DNA of 28,565 nucleotides from an uncultured Eubacterium sp. (GTDB lineage: Bacteria > Bacillota_A > Clostridia > Lachnospirales > Lachnospiraceae). The position numbers and the translations under genes were made by a program. Positions 7,060-15,015 of the stretch are shown here, in pieces. The number at the start of each line of letters is the position of its first letter. Position 1 is the first letter of the stretch. Below the pieces are notes generated by a model. That model was not told where the DNA came from. It saw only the letters and a program-made list of their open reading frames with translations, and ran no database searches. The stretch is taken from assembly GCA_948468465.1 (NCBI GenBank), contig CAOKJJ010000051.1:1-28565 (forward strand), written 5' to 3'.

Positions 7060-8268
7060 ATGGACATGGAACTTAATTCTGCAAATGTGCAGGCCGTAGT
7101 CAGACAGGTGCTGGAAAGCATGATGGGCCAGGTGCCGGCAGGCGGCCAGACATCGGCACAGAGCATTCCTAAGACAGCGCATGTTGCAATGCTTACGTCG
7201 CTGGAGCATTTTGAAGTGAAAGAATATCCGATGCCGGAGGTTGGAGACGGCGACATTCTTGTAAAGGTAGAAGGCTGCGGCGTGTGCGGCACGGATGCCC
7301 ACGAATTTAAAAAAGATCCATTCGGGCTCATTCCAGTCGCGCTTGGTCATGAAGGAACCGGCGAGATTGTAAAAATGGGAAAGAATGTAAAACAGGACAG
7401 CGCGGGAAAACCGTTAAAGCTCGGTGATAAAGTCGTAACCTGCATGATCTTTAAAGATAATCCGGAAATTACGATGTTTGACTTAAATAAGCAGAACGTA
7501 GGCGGCGCGGATGTATATGGACTGCTGGAAGATGACGACATTCATCTGAACGGATGGTTTTCAGATTACATATTAATCCGGGAAGGTTCTACCGTATTTA
7601 ATGTCAGTGACCTGGATTTGAAATCCCGTATTTTAATTGAGCCGTGCGCGGTACTGGTGCATGCGGTGGAACGGGCAAAGACAACCGGCATTCTGCGTTT
7701 TAACAGCAGAGTCGTTGTGCAGGGCTGCGGGCCGATTGGCTTAATCTGCATTTCCGTGCTGCGTACGATGGGAATCGAGCATATTGTGGCAGTGGATGGA
7801 AATGAGCAGCGTCTGAATTTTGCAAAGCGCATGGGCGCGGGGCAGACCGTAAACTTTATGGAACACAAAGGAATCGAAGCGCTTGCAAAGGCCGTAGAGG
7901 ATGCGTTTGGCGGCTACGCGGCAGATTTCGCGTTCCAGTGTACAGGTTCTCCGGCGGCGCATTCCAATATTTACAAATTTATCCGCAACGGCGGCGGTTT
8001 GTGTGAGCTTGGATTCTTCATCAACGGCGGAGACGCGACGATTAATCCGCATTTTGACCTTTGTTCCAAAGAGATCACGCTTGTAGGCTCCTGGGTGTAT
8101 ACGCTCAGAGATTATGCTACGACATTTGATTTCTTAAAGCGCGCGAAGGCAATCGGCCTTCCAATGGATGAGCTGGTGACACACGAATTCCCGTTGGAAC
8201 AGATCAACGAAGCGCTTGTAACCAATTTAAAGCAGGAAGGCTTAAAGATTGCGATTGTGAATCGGTAA
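7060..8268 (+). CDS. Zinc-type MDR alcohol dehydrogenase, BMC-associated
   Basis: This medium-chain zinc dehydrogenase has 402 residues from ATG 7060, which has GAGGAA upstream; a longer frame starts at 7015 inside the previous gene. Catalytic zinc ligands are C76 (GVCGTD) and H97-E98 (GHEGTGE). The Rossmann motif is QGCGPIGL. The four-cysteine structural zinc lobe is not visible; that region reads IFKDNPEITMFDLNKQN. The N-terminal NSANVQAVVRQVLESMMGQ plus a Gly/Gln/Ser linker looks like an encapsulation peptide. It could reduce propionaldehyde to 1-propanol, regenerating NAD+ in the lumen, or reduce L-lactaldehyde to 1,2-propanediol. No iron-type FucO is encoded in the window, so it may do both. 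Substrate cannot be settled by sequence. Confidence 0.88.
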   Translation: MDMELNSANVQAVVRQVLESMMGQVPAGGQTSAQSIPKTAHVAMLTSLEHFEVKEYPMPEVGDGDILVKVEGCGVCGTDAHEFKKDPFGLIPVALGHEGTGEIVKMGKNVKQDSAGKPLKLGDKVVTCMIFKDNPEITMFDLNKQNVGGADVYGLLEDDDIHLNGWFSDYILIREGSTVFNVSDLDLKSRILIEPCAVLVHAVERAKTTGILRFNSRVVVQGCGPIGLICISVLRTMGIEHIVAVDGNEQRLNFAKRMGAGQTVNFMEHKGIEALAKAVEDAFGGYAADFAFQCTGSPAAHSNIYKFIRNGGGLCELGFFINGGDATINPHFDLCSKEITLVGSWVYTLRDYATTFDFLKRAKAIGLPMDELVTHEFPLEQINEALVTNLKQEGLKIAIVNR

Positions 8269-8279
8269 AGGAGTAAACG

Positions 8280-8624
8280 ATGGGTGAAGCAGCAGGAATG
8301 TTGGAAGTATTCGGACTGGCAACCGCTTTTGCGGCGGCAGATGCCGGGTGCAAAGCAGGAAATGTCCGTCTGGAAACGTTCGATAAAAATAAACCGGCAA
8401 ATGCAGACGCACTTCCTGTGCCGCTGATCGTTATGATCAAGTTCCGTGGCAGCGTATCGGATGTGAAGGCTGCGCTGGAAGCTGCCAGAGCCAGGGCACA
8501 GGAGCTTGCCGGCGTAGTGGCGGAGTATGAGATCGCAGGGCCGACGCAGGATACGGAAAAGCTGTTAAAGCTAAGCGGCATGGATAAAGGAGAGCCTAAT
8601 AAAAAATATATTAAAGAAGTCTAG
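8280..8624 (+). CDS. BMC-H shell protein with altered pore loop
   Basis: This 114-residue single BMC domain begins GMLEVFGLATAFAAADAGCKAGNV, and FRGSVSDVKAALEAARARAQE is recognisable as the second half. Where canonical BMC-H proteins have the pore loop [14 protein letters not shown], this one has a longer stretch, DKNKPANADALPVPLIVMIKFRG, so the pore must differ in shape and chemistry. It also has a tail of about 20 residues after the domain (GMDKGEPNKKYIKEV). It is first of four consecutive BMC-H genes, each with its own AGGAG site. A role as a specialised metabolite pore or minor shell tile is inference. Confidence 0.88.
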   Translation: MGEAAGMLEVFGLATAFAAADAGCKAGNVRLETFDKNKPANADALPVPLIVMIKFRGSVSDVKAALEAARARAQELAGVVAEYEIAGPTQDTEKLLKLSGMDKGEPNKKYIKEV

Positions 8625-8636
8625 GAGGAAAATAAA

Positions 8637-8912
8637 ATGGCACAGCAGGCATTAGGAATGATAGAGACAAGAGGACTTACAGCAGCAATCGAAGCAGGAG
8701 ACGCGATGACCAAGGCAGCGGAAGTAACGCTCGTAGGTACGGAAAAAATCGGTTCCGGTCTTGTAACCGTTATGGTTCGCGGCGATGTGGGAGCTGTTAA
8801 GGCAGCTGTTGAGACAGGCGCGGACGCGGCAGGACGCCTGGGCGAGCTCGTTGCGGCACATGTAATTCCAAGACCGCATGATGATGTAGAAAAGATTCTG
8901 CCAAAGATTTAA
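8637..8912 (+). CDS. Canonical BMC-H shell protein (PduA/PduJ/EutM type)
   Basis: This 91-residue protein is a standard hexamer-forming BMC-H. It has [24 protein letters not shown], the pore loop [16 protein letters not shown] and the C-terminal [14 protein letters not shown]. This class normally forms the bulk of the shell facets. The protein is almost identical in the core to the BMC-H domain of the gene at 9241. The ribosome binding site is TAGGAGGAAAATAAA, directly before ATG. Confidence 0.95.
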   Translation: MAQQALGMIETRGLTAAIEAGDAMTKAAEVTLVGTEKIGSGLVTVMVRGDVGAVKAAVETGADAAGRLGELVAAHVIPRPHDDVEKILPKI

Positions 8913-8924
8913 AGGAGCGCTTTT

Positions 8925-9212
8925 ATGGGAAAGGCATATGGATTTTTTGAAATTCCAAGTGTGACGGCGGCAGTAGTGGCGCTTGACATTATGTGCAAGA
9001 CAGCGGAAGTAGAGATGGTTACCTGGGAAAAAAAGCTGGGCGGCAGACTTGTGACAATCATCATCCGCGGTGATGTATCGGCGGTAAAGCAGGCGATGGA
9101 AGCTGCAAAAGAGGGCGGGATCAAACAGCCTGTTGCGCAGGTCGTGATTCCAAACCCGCATGAAGAGATCTTAAAACTTGTTTGGCAGAGCGCAAACAGG
9201 GTAATCAGTTAG
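8925..9212 (+). CDS. BMC-H shell protein, divergent pore (KKLGGR)
   Basis: This 95-residue BMC-H starts [26 protein letters not shown] and ends [15 protein letters not shown]. The pore loop reads [17 protein letters not shown] instead of KIGSG, so it carries extra basic residues next to the hexamer pore. This suggests a pore for anionic or differently sized metabolites, or a contact surface for cofactors; that is inference. It has a short C-terminal extension (SANRVIS). AGGAGCGC precedes the ATG. Confidence 0.93.
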   Translation: MGKAYGFFEIPSVTAAVVALDIMCKTAEVEMVTWEKKLGGRLVTIIIRGDVSAVKQAMEAAKEGGIKQPVAQVVIPNPHEEILKLVWQSANRVIS

Positions 9213-9240
9213 CGAACAGCCAGAAAAGGAGGCGGAGCAG

Positions 9241-9705
9241 ATGGCACAAGAAAACCAGATGCCGGACCAGGACACAGGTACAGAACAAAATACCCCGCAG
9301 GCAGGCAAAAAAACTGCGGGCCCGTCTAAAAAGGCATCCAGAAAAAAAACAGCGGCGGACAGCAAGCCGGCCGCTGAAAAGACAGAACCAGCACTGGAGC
9401 AGCAGACGAAGAAGGAGGAAAAAAGAATGGCACAGGAAGCATTGGGAATGATAGAAACAAGAGGGCTTACCGCGGCGATTGAAGCGGCAGATACGATGTT
9501 AAAGGCTGCAAACGTAGCGCTTGTAGGTACGGAAAAAATCGGTTCCGGCCTTGTAACCGTTATGGTACGCGGCGATGTAGGAGCTGTAAAATCTGCGGTA
9601 GAATCCGGCTCGGAAGCGGCAGGACGCCTGGGCGAACTCGTTGCGTCTCATGTAATTCCAAGACCTCATACGGATGTGGAAAAGATTCTTCCGGCAATTT
9701 TGTAA
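9241..9705 (+). CDS. BMC-H shell protein with charged N-terminal extension and nested start
   Basis: The full frame encodes 154 residues. The first 62 are low-complexity and rich in Lys, Pro, Ala, Glu and Gln, with a strongly basic middle ([20 protein letters not shown]). Residues 63-154 are a complete canonical BMC-H ([13 protein letters not shown]..., pore [14 protein letters not shown]). Both the long-form ATG 9241 (AGGAGG at 9227-9232) and the in-frame ATG 9427 (AAGGAGG at 9412-9418, 8-base spacing) have strong ribosome binding sites. Two products are therefore likely: an extended shell protein and a normal 92-residue shell protein. The extension may bind nucleic acid, cargo or another shell face. 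Confidence 0.88.
   Translation: MAQENQMPDQDTGTEQNTPQAGKKTAGPSKKASRKKTAADSKPAAEKTEPALEQQTKKEEKRMAQEALGMIETRGLTAAIEAADTMLKAANVALVGTEKIGSGLVTVMVRGDVGAVKSAVESGSEAAGRLGELVASHVIPRPHTDVEKILPAIL
9412..9429 (+). promoter_or_regulatory. Internal ribosome binding site and start codon within the extended BMC-H gene
   Basis: AAGGAGG at 9412-9418 is followed after 8 bases by ATG 9427, in frame with the long form. It encodes the KKEEKR junction residues and at the same time is one of the strongest Shine-Dalgarno matches in the window. The protein from this start aligns end to end with the 91-residue BMC-H at 8637. Confidence 0.7.
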
Positions 9706-9723
9706 TCGCGCGGGGAAAAGCTT

Positions 9724-10371
9724 ATGGAACAAAATGAAGTAACATTAATTACAAAAATGGTATTAGAAGTACTGCAGCAAAAGAACGCCTCAGCCGGCAG
9801 CGGATTTCTCGTTCCGGCGGGCGTTTCCGCCAGACACGTCCATCTGACGCAGGAACATGTGGAAGTTCTGTTTGGAGAAGGCTATCATCTGACAAAGAAA
9901 AAAGAACTGATGGGCGGACAGTTTGCATCCAACGAGCTTGTTACGATCGTAGGACTAAAGCTGCGCGCAATTGAAAATGTGCGCGTGCTTGGCCCGGTCA
10001 GAAGCAAATCACAGGTGGAGATTTCCGCTACGGATGCGCTTCGGCTTGGCGTAAAGGCACCGGTTCGTGAATCCGGCCATACAGAAGGCTCCGCGGCGGT
10101 CGCAGTTGTAGGGCCAAAAGGAGCCATTTATTTAGACGAGGGCTGCATTGTCGCAAAGCGCCATATCCATATGGCGCCGAGAGACGCCGCGGCGGCCGGC
10201 GTGCGGGATGGCGACGTGGTATCCGTAAAGGCAGAAAATGAACGCGGAACCGTATTTGATCATGTGCAGATTCGTGTGGACGAGCATTTTACACTGGAGA
10301 TGCATATAGATACAGATGAAGCGAACGCGGCCGGCATTAAAACCGGGGACTGTGTACGGATCATCCGATAA
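9724..10371 (+). CDS. pduL: Phosphate propanoyltransferase PduL
   Basis: This 215-residue PduL-type phosphotransacylase converts propionyl-CoA and phosphate to propionyl-phosphate and CoA, recycling CoA in the lumen. Two PduL repeats are visible with their zinc-binding histidine motifs SARHVHLT and AKRHIHMAP, plus KKELMGGQFASNE and the C-terminal HIDTDEANAAGI block. The N-terminus EVTLITKMVLEVLQQKNAS followed by a short Ser/Gly linker fits an encapsulation peptide, as is known for PduL. The propionate kinase that would use the product is not in the window. Confidence 0.95.
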   Translation: MEQNEVTLITKMVLEVLQQKNASAGSGFLVPAGVSARHVHLTQEHVEVLFGEGYHLTKKKELMGGQFASNELVTIVGLKLRAIENVRVLGPVRSKSQVEISATDALRLGVKAPVRESGHTEGSAAVAVVGPKGAIYLDEGCIVAKRHIHMAPRDAAAAGVRDGDVVSVKAENERGTVFDHVQIRVDEHFTLEMHIDTDEANAAGIKTGDCVRIIR

Positions 10372-10381
10372 GGAGGCAGCT

Positions 10382-10648
10382 ATGCTGATTGGGAAAGTAA
10401 CAGGAAGTGTCGTTTCCACCCGCAAAAGTGAAAATCTGGTCGGCAGCAAATTTATGATTATCGACGTGTTAGAGCATATGGGCAGCGGGCAGAGACAGCT
10501 CGTTGCCGTCGATAAGATCGGAGCAGGCATCGGGGAATATGTGCTCGTGGCGCAGGGAAGCGCGGCCAGAATTGGAAACGGGCTGGAAAACGCCCCGGTA
10601 GACGCGGCGGTTGTAGGAATTATTGATGATGGAACTATGCTGGAATAA
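10382..10648 (+). CDS. BMC-V pentameric vertex protein (EutN/PduN/CcmL family)
   Basis: This 88-residue protein, starting MLIGKVTGSVVSTRKSENLVGSKFMII and containing LVAVDKIGAGIGEYVLVAQGSAAR and VDAAVVGIIDD, is a typical BMC-V. Pentamers of this family cap the shell vertices. ATG 10382 was chosen because AAGGAGG lies just upstream and it matches the family start; the open frame extends further back into pduL. It is the only BMC-V in the window. Confidence 0.95.
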   Translation: MLIGKVTGSVVSTRKSENLVGSKFMIIDVLEHMGSGQRQLVAVDKIGAGIGEYVLVAQGSAARIGNGLENAPVDAAVVGIIDDGTMLE

Positions 10649-10666
10649 CAACCAGAGGTTAAAATT

Positions 10667-12022
10667 ATGATGGAAATCGAACAATTAAGCAAAATTATGC
10701 AGGAAAACGGGATCGTGGGAGCAGGCGGTGCGGGATTTCCGTCTTACGCGAAGCTGAACGCCAAGACAGAGACGCTTATTTTAAATTGCGCGGAATGCGA
10801 GCCGCTGCTGAAACTGCACCGTCAGCTGCTGGAAAAATACGCGGCAGAGATTGCGGATACATTTCATATGATCGGACAGAGCGTCGGCGCAAAAGAAATG
10901 ATCATCGGCATTAAAAAATCCTACACAAAGACAATTGACGCATTAAACGCCGTACTGGGCGAATATCCGGATATGCGCCTTGGATTGCTGGATGAAGTGT
11001 ATCCGGCAGGAGACGAAGTCGTATTGATCTATGAGGTGACAAAAAAGGTTGTAAAGCCGGGAGGACTGCCGATTGACTGCGGCGTCGCGGTCTTTAATGT
11101 AGAGACGGTTTATAATGTATATCGGGCAGTTCAAAAAGATGTCCCGGTGGTAGACAAGCTGGTATCTGTTGTCGGAGAAGTAGAGCATCCGGTTACCGTA
11201 AGGGTCCCGATCGGAACTTCTATCGAAGAGACGGTTCGGCTGGCAGGACAGATCACGCATGAGGATACGGTATATTTTATCGGCGGGCCTATGATGGGAT
11301 TCATCGGAAGCGGCGCCCAGCCAGTGACAAAGACAACAAACGCGGTGCTGGTGCTTCCGCAGGATCATTTGATTGTTCAAAAGAAGCGGCGGAAATCTTC
11401 GATTGATTTAAAACGGGCCGCAGCCTGCTGCTGCCAGTGCACGATGTGTACGGACTTGTGTCCGAGAAACCGTCTTGGGCATCCGATCACGCCGCATTTA
11501 TTTATGCGGGCGGCAACGTGCAAGGATGTGCAGGAGCCGAACATTTTTATCAATACGATGTTTTGTTCTTCCTGCGGCCTGTGCGAAATGTATTCCTGCA
11601 TGCAGGGCTTGTCTCCAAGGTCGCTCATTGCGGATTATAAGGCAGGACTGCGTGCAAATGGAATCAAGCCGCCGAAAGCGGAGCCAGCGCCGGTAGGGGA
11701 AGAACGCGAATACCGCAAAGTGCCGATGGCGCGTCTGATGGCACGCCTGGATCTTGTAAAATATAACAAAAATGCACCGTTGACAGACGAAGTCGCGTCT
11801 GCGGAAAAAGTAAAGATTATGTTAAGCCAGCATATCGGTGCGCCGGCAGCCGCTGCCGTACAGGTGGGAGAAAGCGTCCAGAGAGGACAGATGATCGCCC
11901 GTCCGGCAAAAGGGCTGAGCGTTGCGATTCACGCTTCTATAAATGGCGTGGTAAGCGCGGTGACAGATAAGTATATTGTAATCGAAAACAGCAAGCAGAA
12001 AGGATGTGCAGAAAATGAGTAA
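10667..12022 (+). CDS. pduS: PduS/RnfC-like flavin and iron-sulfur electron transfer protein
   Basis: This 451-residue protein resembles PduS and the RnfC subunit. The N-terminal GIVGAGGAGFPSYAKL and NCAECEPLL motifs belong to the NADH/FMN-binding part. Two [4Fe-4S] motifs follow: CCQCTMCTDLCPRN near residue 255 and FCSSCGLCEMYSC near residue 300. The C-terminal part (PAAAAVQVGESVQRGQMIARPAKGLSVAIHASINGVV) is a barrel-sandwich type domain. PduS oxidises NADH and can interact with the [4Fe-4S] shell protein PduT, which is encoded directly downstream here. In a system without B12 there is no cobalamin to reduce, so electrons may instead serve redox balance or radical enzyme activation; that is inference. 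Confidence 0.92.
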   Translation: MMEIEQLSKIMQENGIVGAGGAGFPSYAKLNAKTETLILNCAECEPLLKLHRQLLEKYAAEIADTFHMIGQSVGAKEMIIGIKKSYTKTIDALNAVLGEYPDMRLGLLDEVYPAGDEVVLIYEVTKKVVKPGGLPIDCGVAVFNVETVYNVYRAVQKDVPVVDKLVSVVGEVEHPVTVRVPIGTSIEETVRLAGQITHEDTVYFIGGPMMGFIGSGAQPVTKTTNAVLVLPQDHLIVQKKRRKSSIDLKRAAACCCQCTMCTDLCPRNRLGHPITPHLFMRAATCKDVQEPNIFINTMFCSSCGLCEMYSCMQGLSPRSLIADYKAGLRANGIKPPKAEPAPVGEEREYRKVPMARLMARLDLVKYNKNAPLTDEVASAEKVKIMLSQHIGAPAAAAVQVGESVQRGQMIARPAKGLSVAIHASINGVVSAVTDKYIVIENSKQKGCAENE

Positions 12023-12563
12023 AGCAATCGGAATGGCGGAGTATAAGACTGTTTCGGCAGGCGTAACGGCAGCCGACGCTATGGTAAAGGCAGCGGATGT
12101 AACGATCATTGAAGCACAGACTGTATGCCCGGGAAAATATATTATATTGGTATCCGGCCATTTAAGCGCGGTAAACGCGGCTGTGGAGACGGCAAAGACG
12201 CAGCACGGCGCGCAGCTGATCGGCAGCTTTGTGCTGGGCAATCCGCACGAATCCATTTTTCCGGCTATTTACGGAGCAACCGCGGTTGAAGATATTACAG
12301 CGCTTGGCATTATGGAGACGTATGACGCGGCTTCTATTATCGTGGCGGCGGATGCGGCGGCCAAGACCGCGATTGTCGATCTGATTGAGCTTCGTGTGGC
12401 AAGGGGAATGTGCGGAAAGTCGTATCTGATGCTTACCGGTGAGGTGGCGGCCGTAGAAGCTGCGATTGAAAAGGCAAAATCTGCGGCGGCAGAAGAAGGG
12501 ATGTATTTGGATTCCTCCGTAATTGCGCATCCGGATGCCCAGATTCGAAACGTAATCTTATAA
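12015..12563 (+). CDS. pduT: BMC-T tandem-domain shell protein, PduT-like, with pore cysteine
   Basis: This 182-residue protein has two BMC domains in tandem (AIGMAEYKTVSAGVTAADAMVKAADV and ALGIMETYDAASIIVAADAAAKTA). It matches PduT closely, including QTVCPGKYIILVSG with cysteine at position 38, the residue that holds a [4Fe-4S] cluster at the trimer pore in PduT. It would therefore be a trimer able to pass electrons through the shell. ATG 12015 overlaps the pduS-like stop by 8 bases, so the two are probably co-translated; a GTG at 12006 is less likely. Confidence 0.93.
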   Translation: MSKAIGMAEYKTVSAGVTAADAMVKAADVTIIEAQTVCPGKYIILVSGHLSAVNAAVETAKTQHGAQLIGSFVLGNPHESIFPAIYGATAVEDITALGIMETYDAASIIVAADAAAKTAIVDLIELRVARGMCGKSYLMLTGEVAAVEAAIEKAKSAAAEEGMYLDSSVIAHPDAQIRNVIL

Positions 12564-12582
12564 TTGACAAGGAGGAAACGTG

Positions 12583-13347
12583 ATGCTCGCAATTGAAAGG
12601 CGCAAAGAAATACTGGAAAAGCTGCAGGCAGAACATCGTGTCGTCGTCAGCGAGTTAAGTCAAAGTTATGGTGTGTCAGAAGAAACGATCAGGAGAGATC
12701 TGGAAAAGCTGGAAAATGAAGGTTATGCGATTAAAAGTTATGGCGGAGCGGTCATCAATGAAAACGCTAACATGGATTTTTCGTTTAATGTCAGAAAAAA
12801 CCGAAACATTGTAGGAAAACAGCAGATTGCAAAGCTGATCAGCCAGATGGTGCATGACGGCGACAGCCTGATGCTGGACGCGAGTTCTACAGCGGTATAT
12901 ATAGCACGGGCTTTGAAAGAGAAAAAGAACCTGATCGTAATCACCAATTCCATCGAAATTATTATGGAGCTTTTGGATATGACAGACTGGAACGTTATTT
13001 CCACCGGAGGGGCATCACGGGTGAGTTCTTGTGCATTGGTAGGTCCGCAGACCGATAAGATGTTAAGATCGTATCATGTGGACAAAGCTTTTATTTCATG
13101 CAAGGGGTTTGATTTGCATGCGGGTTTTACAGACTCGGATGAACTGCATGCGAATAATAAGAAAACAATGCTGGAATCAGCAAAAGAAAAAATATTGTGT
13201 GTTGATTCCAGCAAATTTGGGGAAACGGCATTTGTTTCGATCGGGACGCTGTCAGATGTGAGTACGGTCGTAACCGATAAAAAACCGGAGGATAAGTGGC
13301 TGCAGGCATTTCAGGCAGCCGGGGTGGAGTGCTTTTATCCGGAATGA
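12583..13347 (+). CDS. DeoR-family transcriptional regulator of the fucose/BMC operons
   Basis: This 254-residue DeoR/GlpR-type repressor has an N-terminal winged helix (ERRKEILEKLQAEHRVVVSELSQSYGVSEETIRRDLEKLE, residues 5-45), KSYGGAVI, and a C-terminal sugar-phosphate sensor domain with DGDSLMLDASSTAVYIARAL, NLIVITNS, and DSSKFG near the end. The effector is probably a pathway phosphosugar such as fuculose-1-phosphate or DHAP. It is the last gene of the BMC operon with no terminator before it. It is the best candidate for binding the CAACACAAATC-type sites at P1 and P2. GGAGG at 12571-12575 supports ATG 12583 over GTG 12580. Confidence 0.92.
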   Translation: MLAIERRKEILEKLQAEHRVVVSELSQSYGVSEETIRRDLEKLENEGYAIKSYGGAVINENANMDFSFNVRKNRNIVGKQQIAKLISQMVHDGDSLMLDASSTAVYIARALKEKKNLIVITNSIEIIMELLDMTDWNVISTGGASRVSSCALVGPQTDKMLRSYHVDKAFISCKGFDLHAGFTDSDELHANNKKTMLESAKEKILCVDSSKFGETAFVSIGTLSDVSTVVTDKKPEDKWLQAFQAAGVECFYPE

Positions 13348-13404
13348 CGAAGTGCCCCAAAATTTGACAAATATGGTTTCTGTGATTTGCCAAGAGGTGT
13401 TTTT

Positions 13405-15015
13405 ATGTATAGGGTATTATTGGTGGATGATGAGATTCTGGTCAGGGAAGCAGTCAGTGCGAAAATCCGTTGGAAGGATTTGGGGTTTGAACTGGCGGGG
13501 TTATGTGAAAACGGGCAGCAGGCAGTAGAGTTTATGAAAAACAGCCCGGTAGATGTGGTATTGACGGATATTTACATGCCGTACATGGATGGTCTGGGAC
13601 TGAGCAAATATATATATGAGAATTGTCCGCAGACGCAGATTATTATATTCAGTGGCTATGGAGAATTTGAATATGCAAAGCAGGCGCTTTCGTACCATGT
13701 GTCTGAATATATTTTAAAACCAGTGACAGCAAAAGAACTGTCCAAAGTATTGGTGTCCGTCCGGGAGAAACTGGACCATGCACGCAGACAGGAACAAAAA
13801 TTAGATCAGCTTAACGAGGTATACCATAAATATACGAAAAATGAATCGCTGATTATATCCAAAGCGCTTTCCAGACTCGTAAGCGGTACGCAGGGGATGA
13901 AAAAAAGCTTAAAGGAGCTGGACGAGCTGGGCGTGCAGATACGTGGAAACGCGTTTCGGGTTGTGGCCGCGGAACTGGATGTATATTCAGGATATTGTGA
14001 AATGGAAAAGGAACTGAAAAAAGGAAGCGCATTGATGTCGTTTGTTGTTGAGAACATCAGCGATGAGATTTTAAGGCGCATGGACTGCGGCATTGCTTAC
14101 CGGGATTCGGATAACCGGATCTGCCTGCTGATCTGGAAACATGCAAAGCAGGAGCATGCAGGCCAGATTCGGGAAATATGCAAAGAAATACAGGAGAATG
14201 TATATAAGGCGGCACGCTTAAGTGTATCTATGGGTATCGGACATTGCGTAACAGCGTTGGATGAGCTGCCTTATTCTTATGCATCGGCGTCGGAAATGCT
14301 GCAGTACCGTTATGCAAAAGGAACCGGCGTCATTTTGGACAGCAGTGACAGGCAGTGCGAAGCAAATCCGATGACCTTGAAAAAAGAACTGAAGGCTGCC
14401 GCGGAAGCAGTTAAAAACATGGATCAAAATAATTTTGAAAAAATACTGGATACCATAGAATCCTGGATCAGTTCCAATTATGTAAGCCGGAATGCGGCCG
14501 TGGCATATTTTCAGCAGATTTTGCAGACAATATATACAAACGTGTATCAGGCCGATGAGAATTTTGCGGCGCCGGAAGCGGTTATGGCAGCCGCTGCGGA
14601 TGCATACAGCGCAGAGGCCGCGATGGAAGCGGTACGAGAGTATGCGGCAAAAGGATTTCTGGCGCTTAAAAAAATCGGACAATCGAGCAGCAAGCGTCAG
14701 GCGGATAAAGCAATGGACTATATTTATGAAAACTATAGCGATCAGAATCTTGGCTTAAACCAGATCTGTGAATATTTAAATATAAGTACAAGCCATTTTT
14801 CCAGTATATTTAAAGAAGCGACCGGACAGACGTTTATTGAAGCGCTGATGAATGTCCGCATCCAAAACGCGGAACGGCTGCTGCGCCAGACAAAACTGAA
14901 AAATTATGAGATCGCGGAAAAAGTAGGATTCAGCGATCCTCATTATTTCAGCATCGTGTTTAAAAAAATGACAGGAAAGACCCCGAAGGAATATGCAAGG
15001 GAGAATGCAGAATGA
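13405..15015 (+). CDS. AraC-type response regulator (YesN family)
   Basis: This 536-residue protein has an N-terminal receiver domain (VLLVDDE at 4-10; phospho-acceptor D55 in VLTDIYMPYMDG; the conserved K in ILKPVT), a long central region and a C-terminal AraC/XylS double helix-turn-helix of about 100 residues (QICEYLNISTSHFSSIFKEATGQ, EIAEKVGFSDPHYFSIVFKKMTGKTPKEYA). ATG 13405 with AAGAGGTG upstream is the likely start; a TTG at 13387 would add six residues. It follows the DeoR gene by 57 bases. Its stop overlaps the kinase start. The likely target is the transporter promoter near 17900. Confidence 0.93.
   Translation: MYRVLLVDDEILVREAVSAKIRWKDLGFELAGLCENGQQAVEFMKNSPVDVVLTDIYMPYMDGLGLSKYIYENCPQTQIIIFSGYGEFEYAKQALSYHVSEYILKPVTAKELSKVLVSVREKLDHARRQEQKLDQLNEVYHKYTKNESLIISKALSRLVSGTQGMKKSLKELDELGVQIRGNAFRVVAAELDVYSGYCEMEKELKKGSALMSFVVENISDEILRRMDCGIAYRDSDNRICLLIWKHAKQEHAGQIREICKEIQENVYKAARLSVSMGIGHCVTALDELPYSYASASEMLQYRYAKGTGVILDSSDRQCEANPMTLKKELKAAAEAVKNMDQNNFEKILDTIESWISSNYVSRNAAVAYFQQILQTIYTNVYQADENFAAPEAVMAAAADAYSAEAAMEAVREYAAKGFLALKKIGQSSSKRQADKAMDYIYENYSDQNLGLNQICEYLNISTSHFSSIFKEATGQTFIEALMNVRIQNAERLLRQTKLKNYEIAEKVGFSDPHYFSIVFKKMTGKTPKEYARENAE

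Noticed and set aside
13364..13392. TTGACA upstream of the response regulator as a promoter
   Set aside because: No acceptable -10 box lies 16-18 bases downstream; the gene may be read from the BMC operon.
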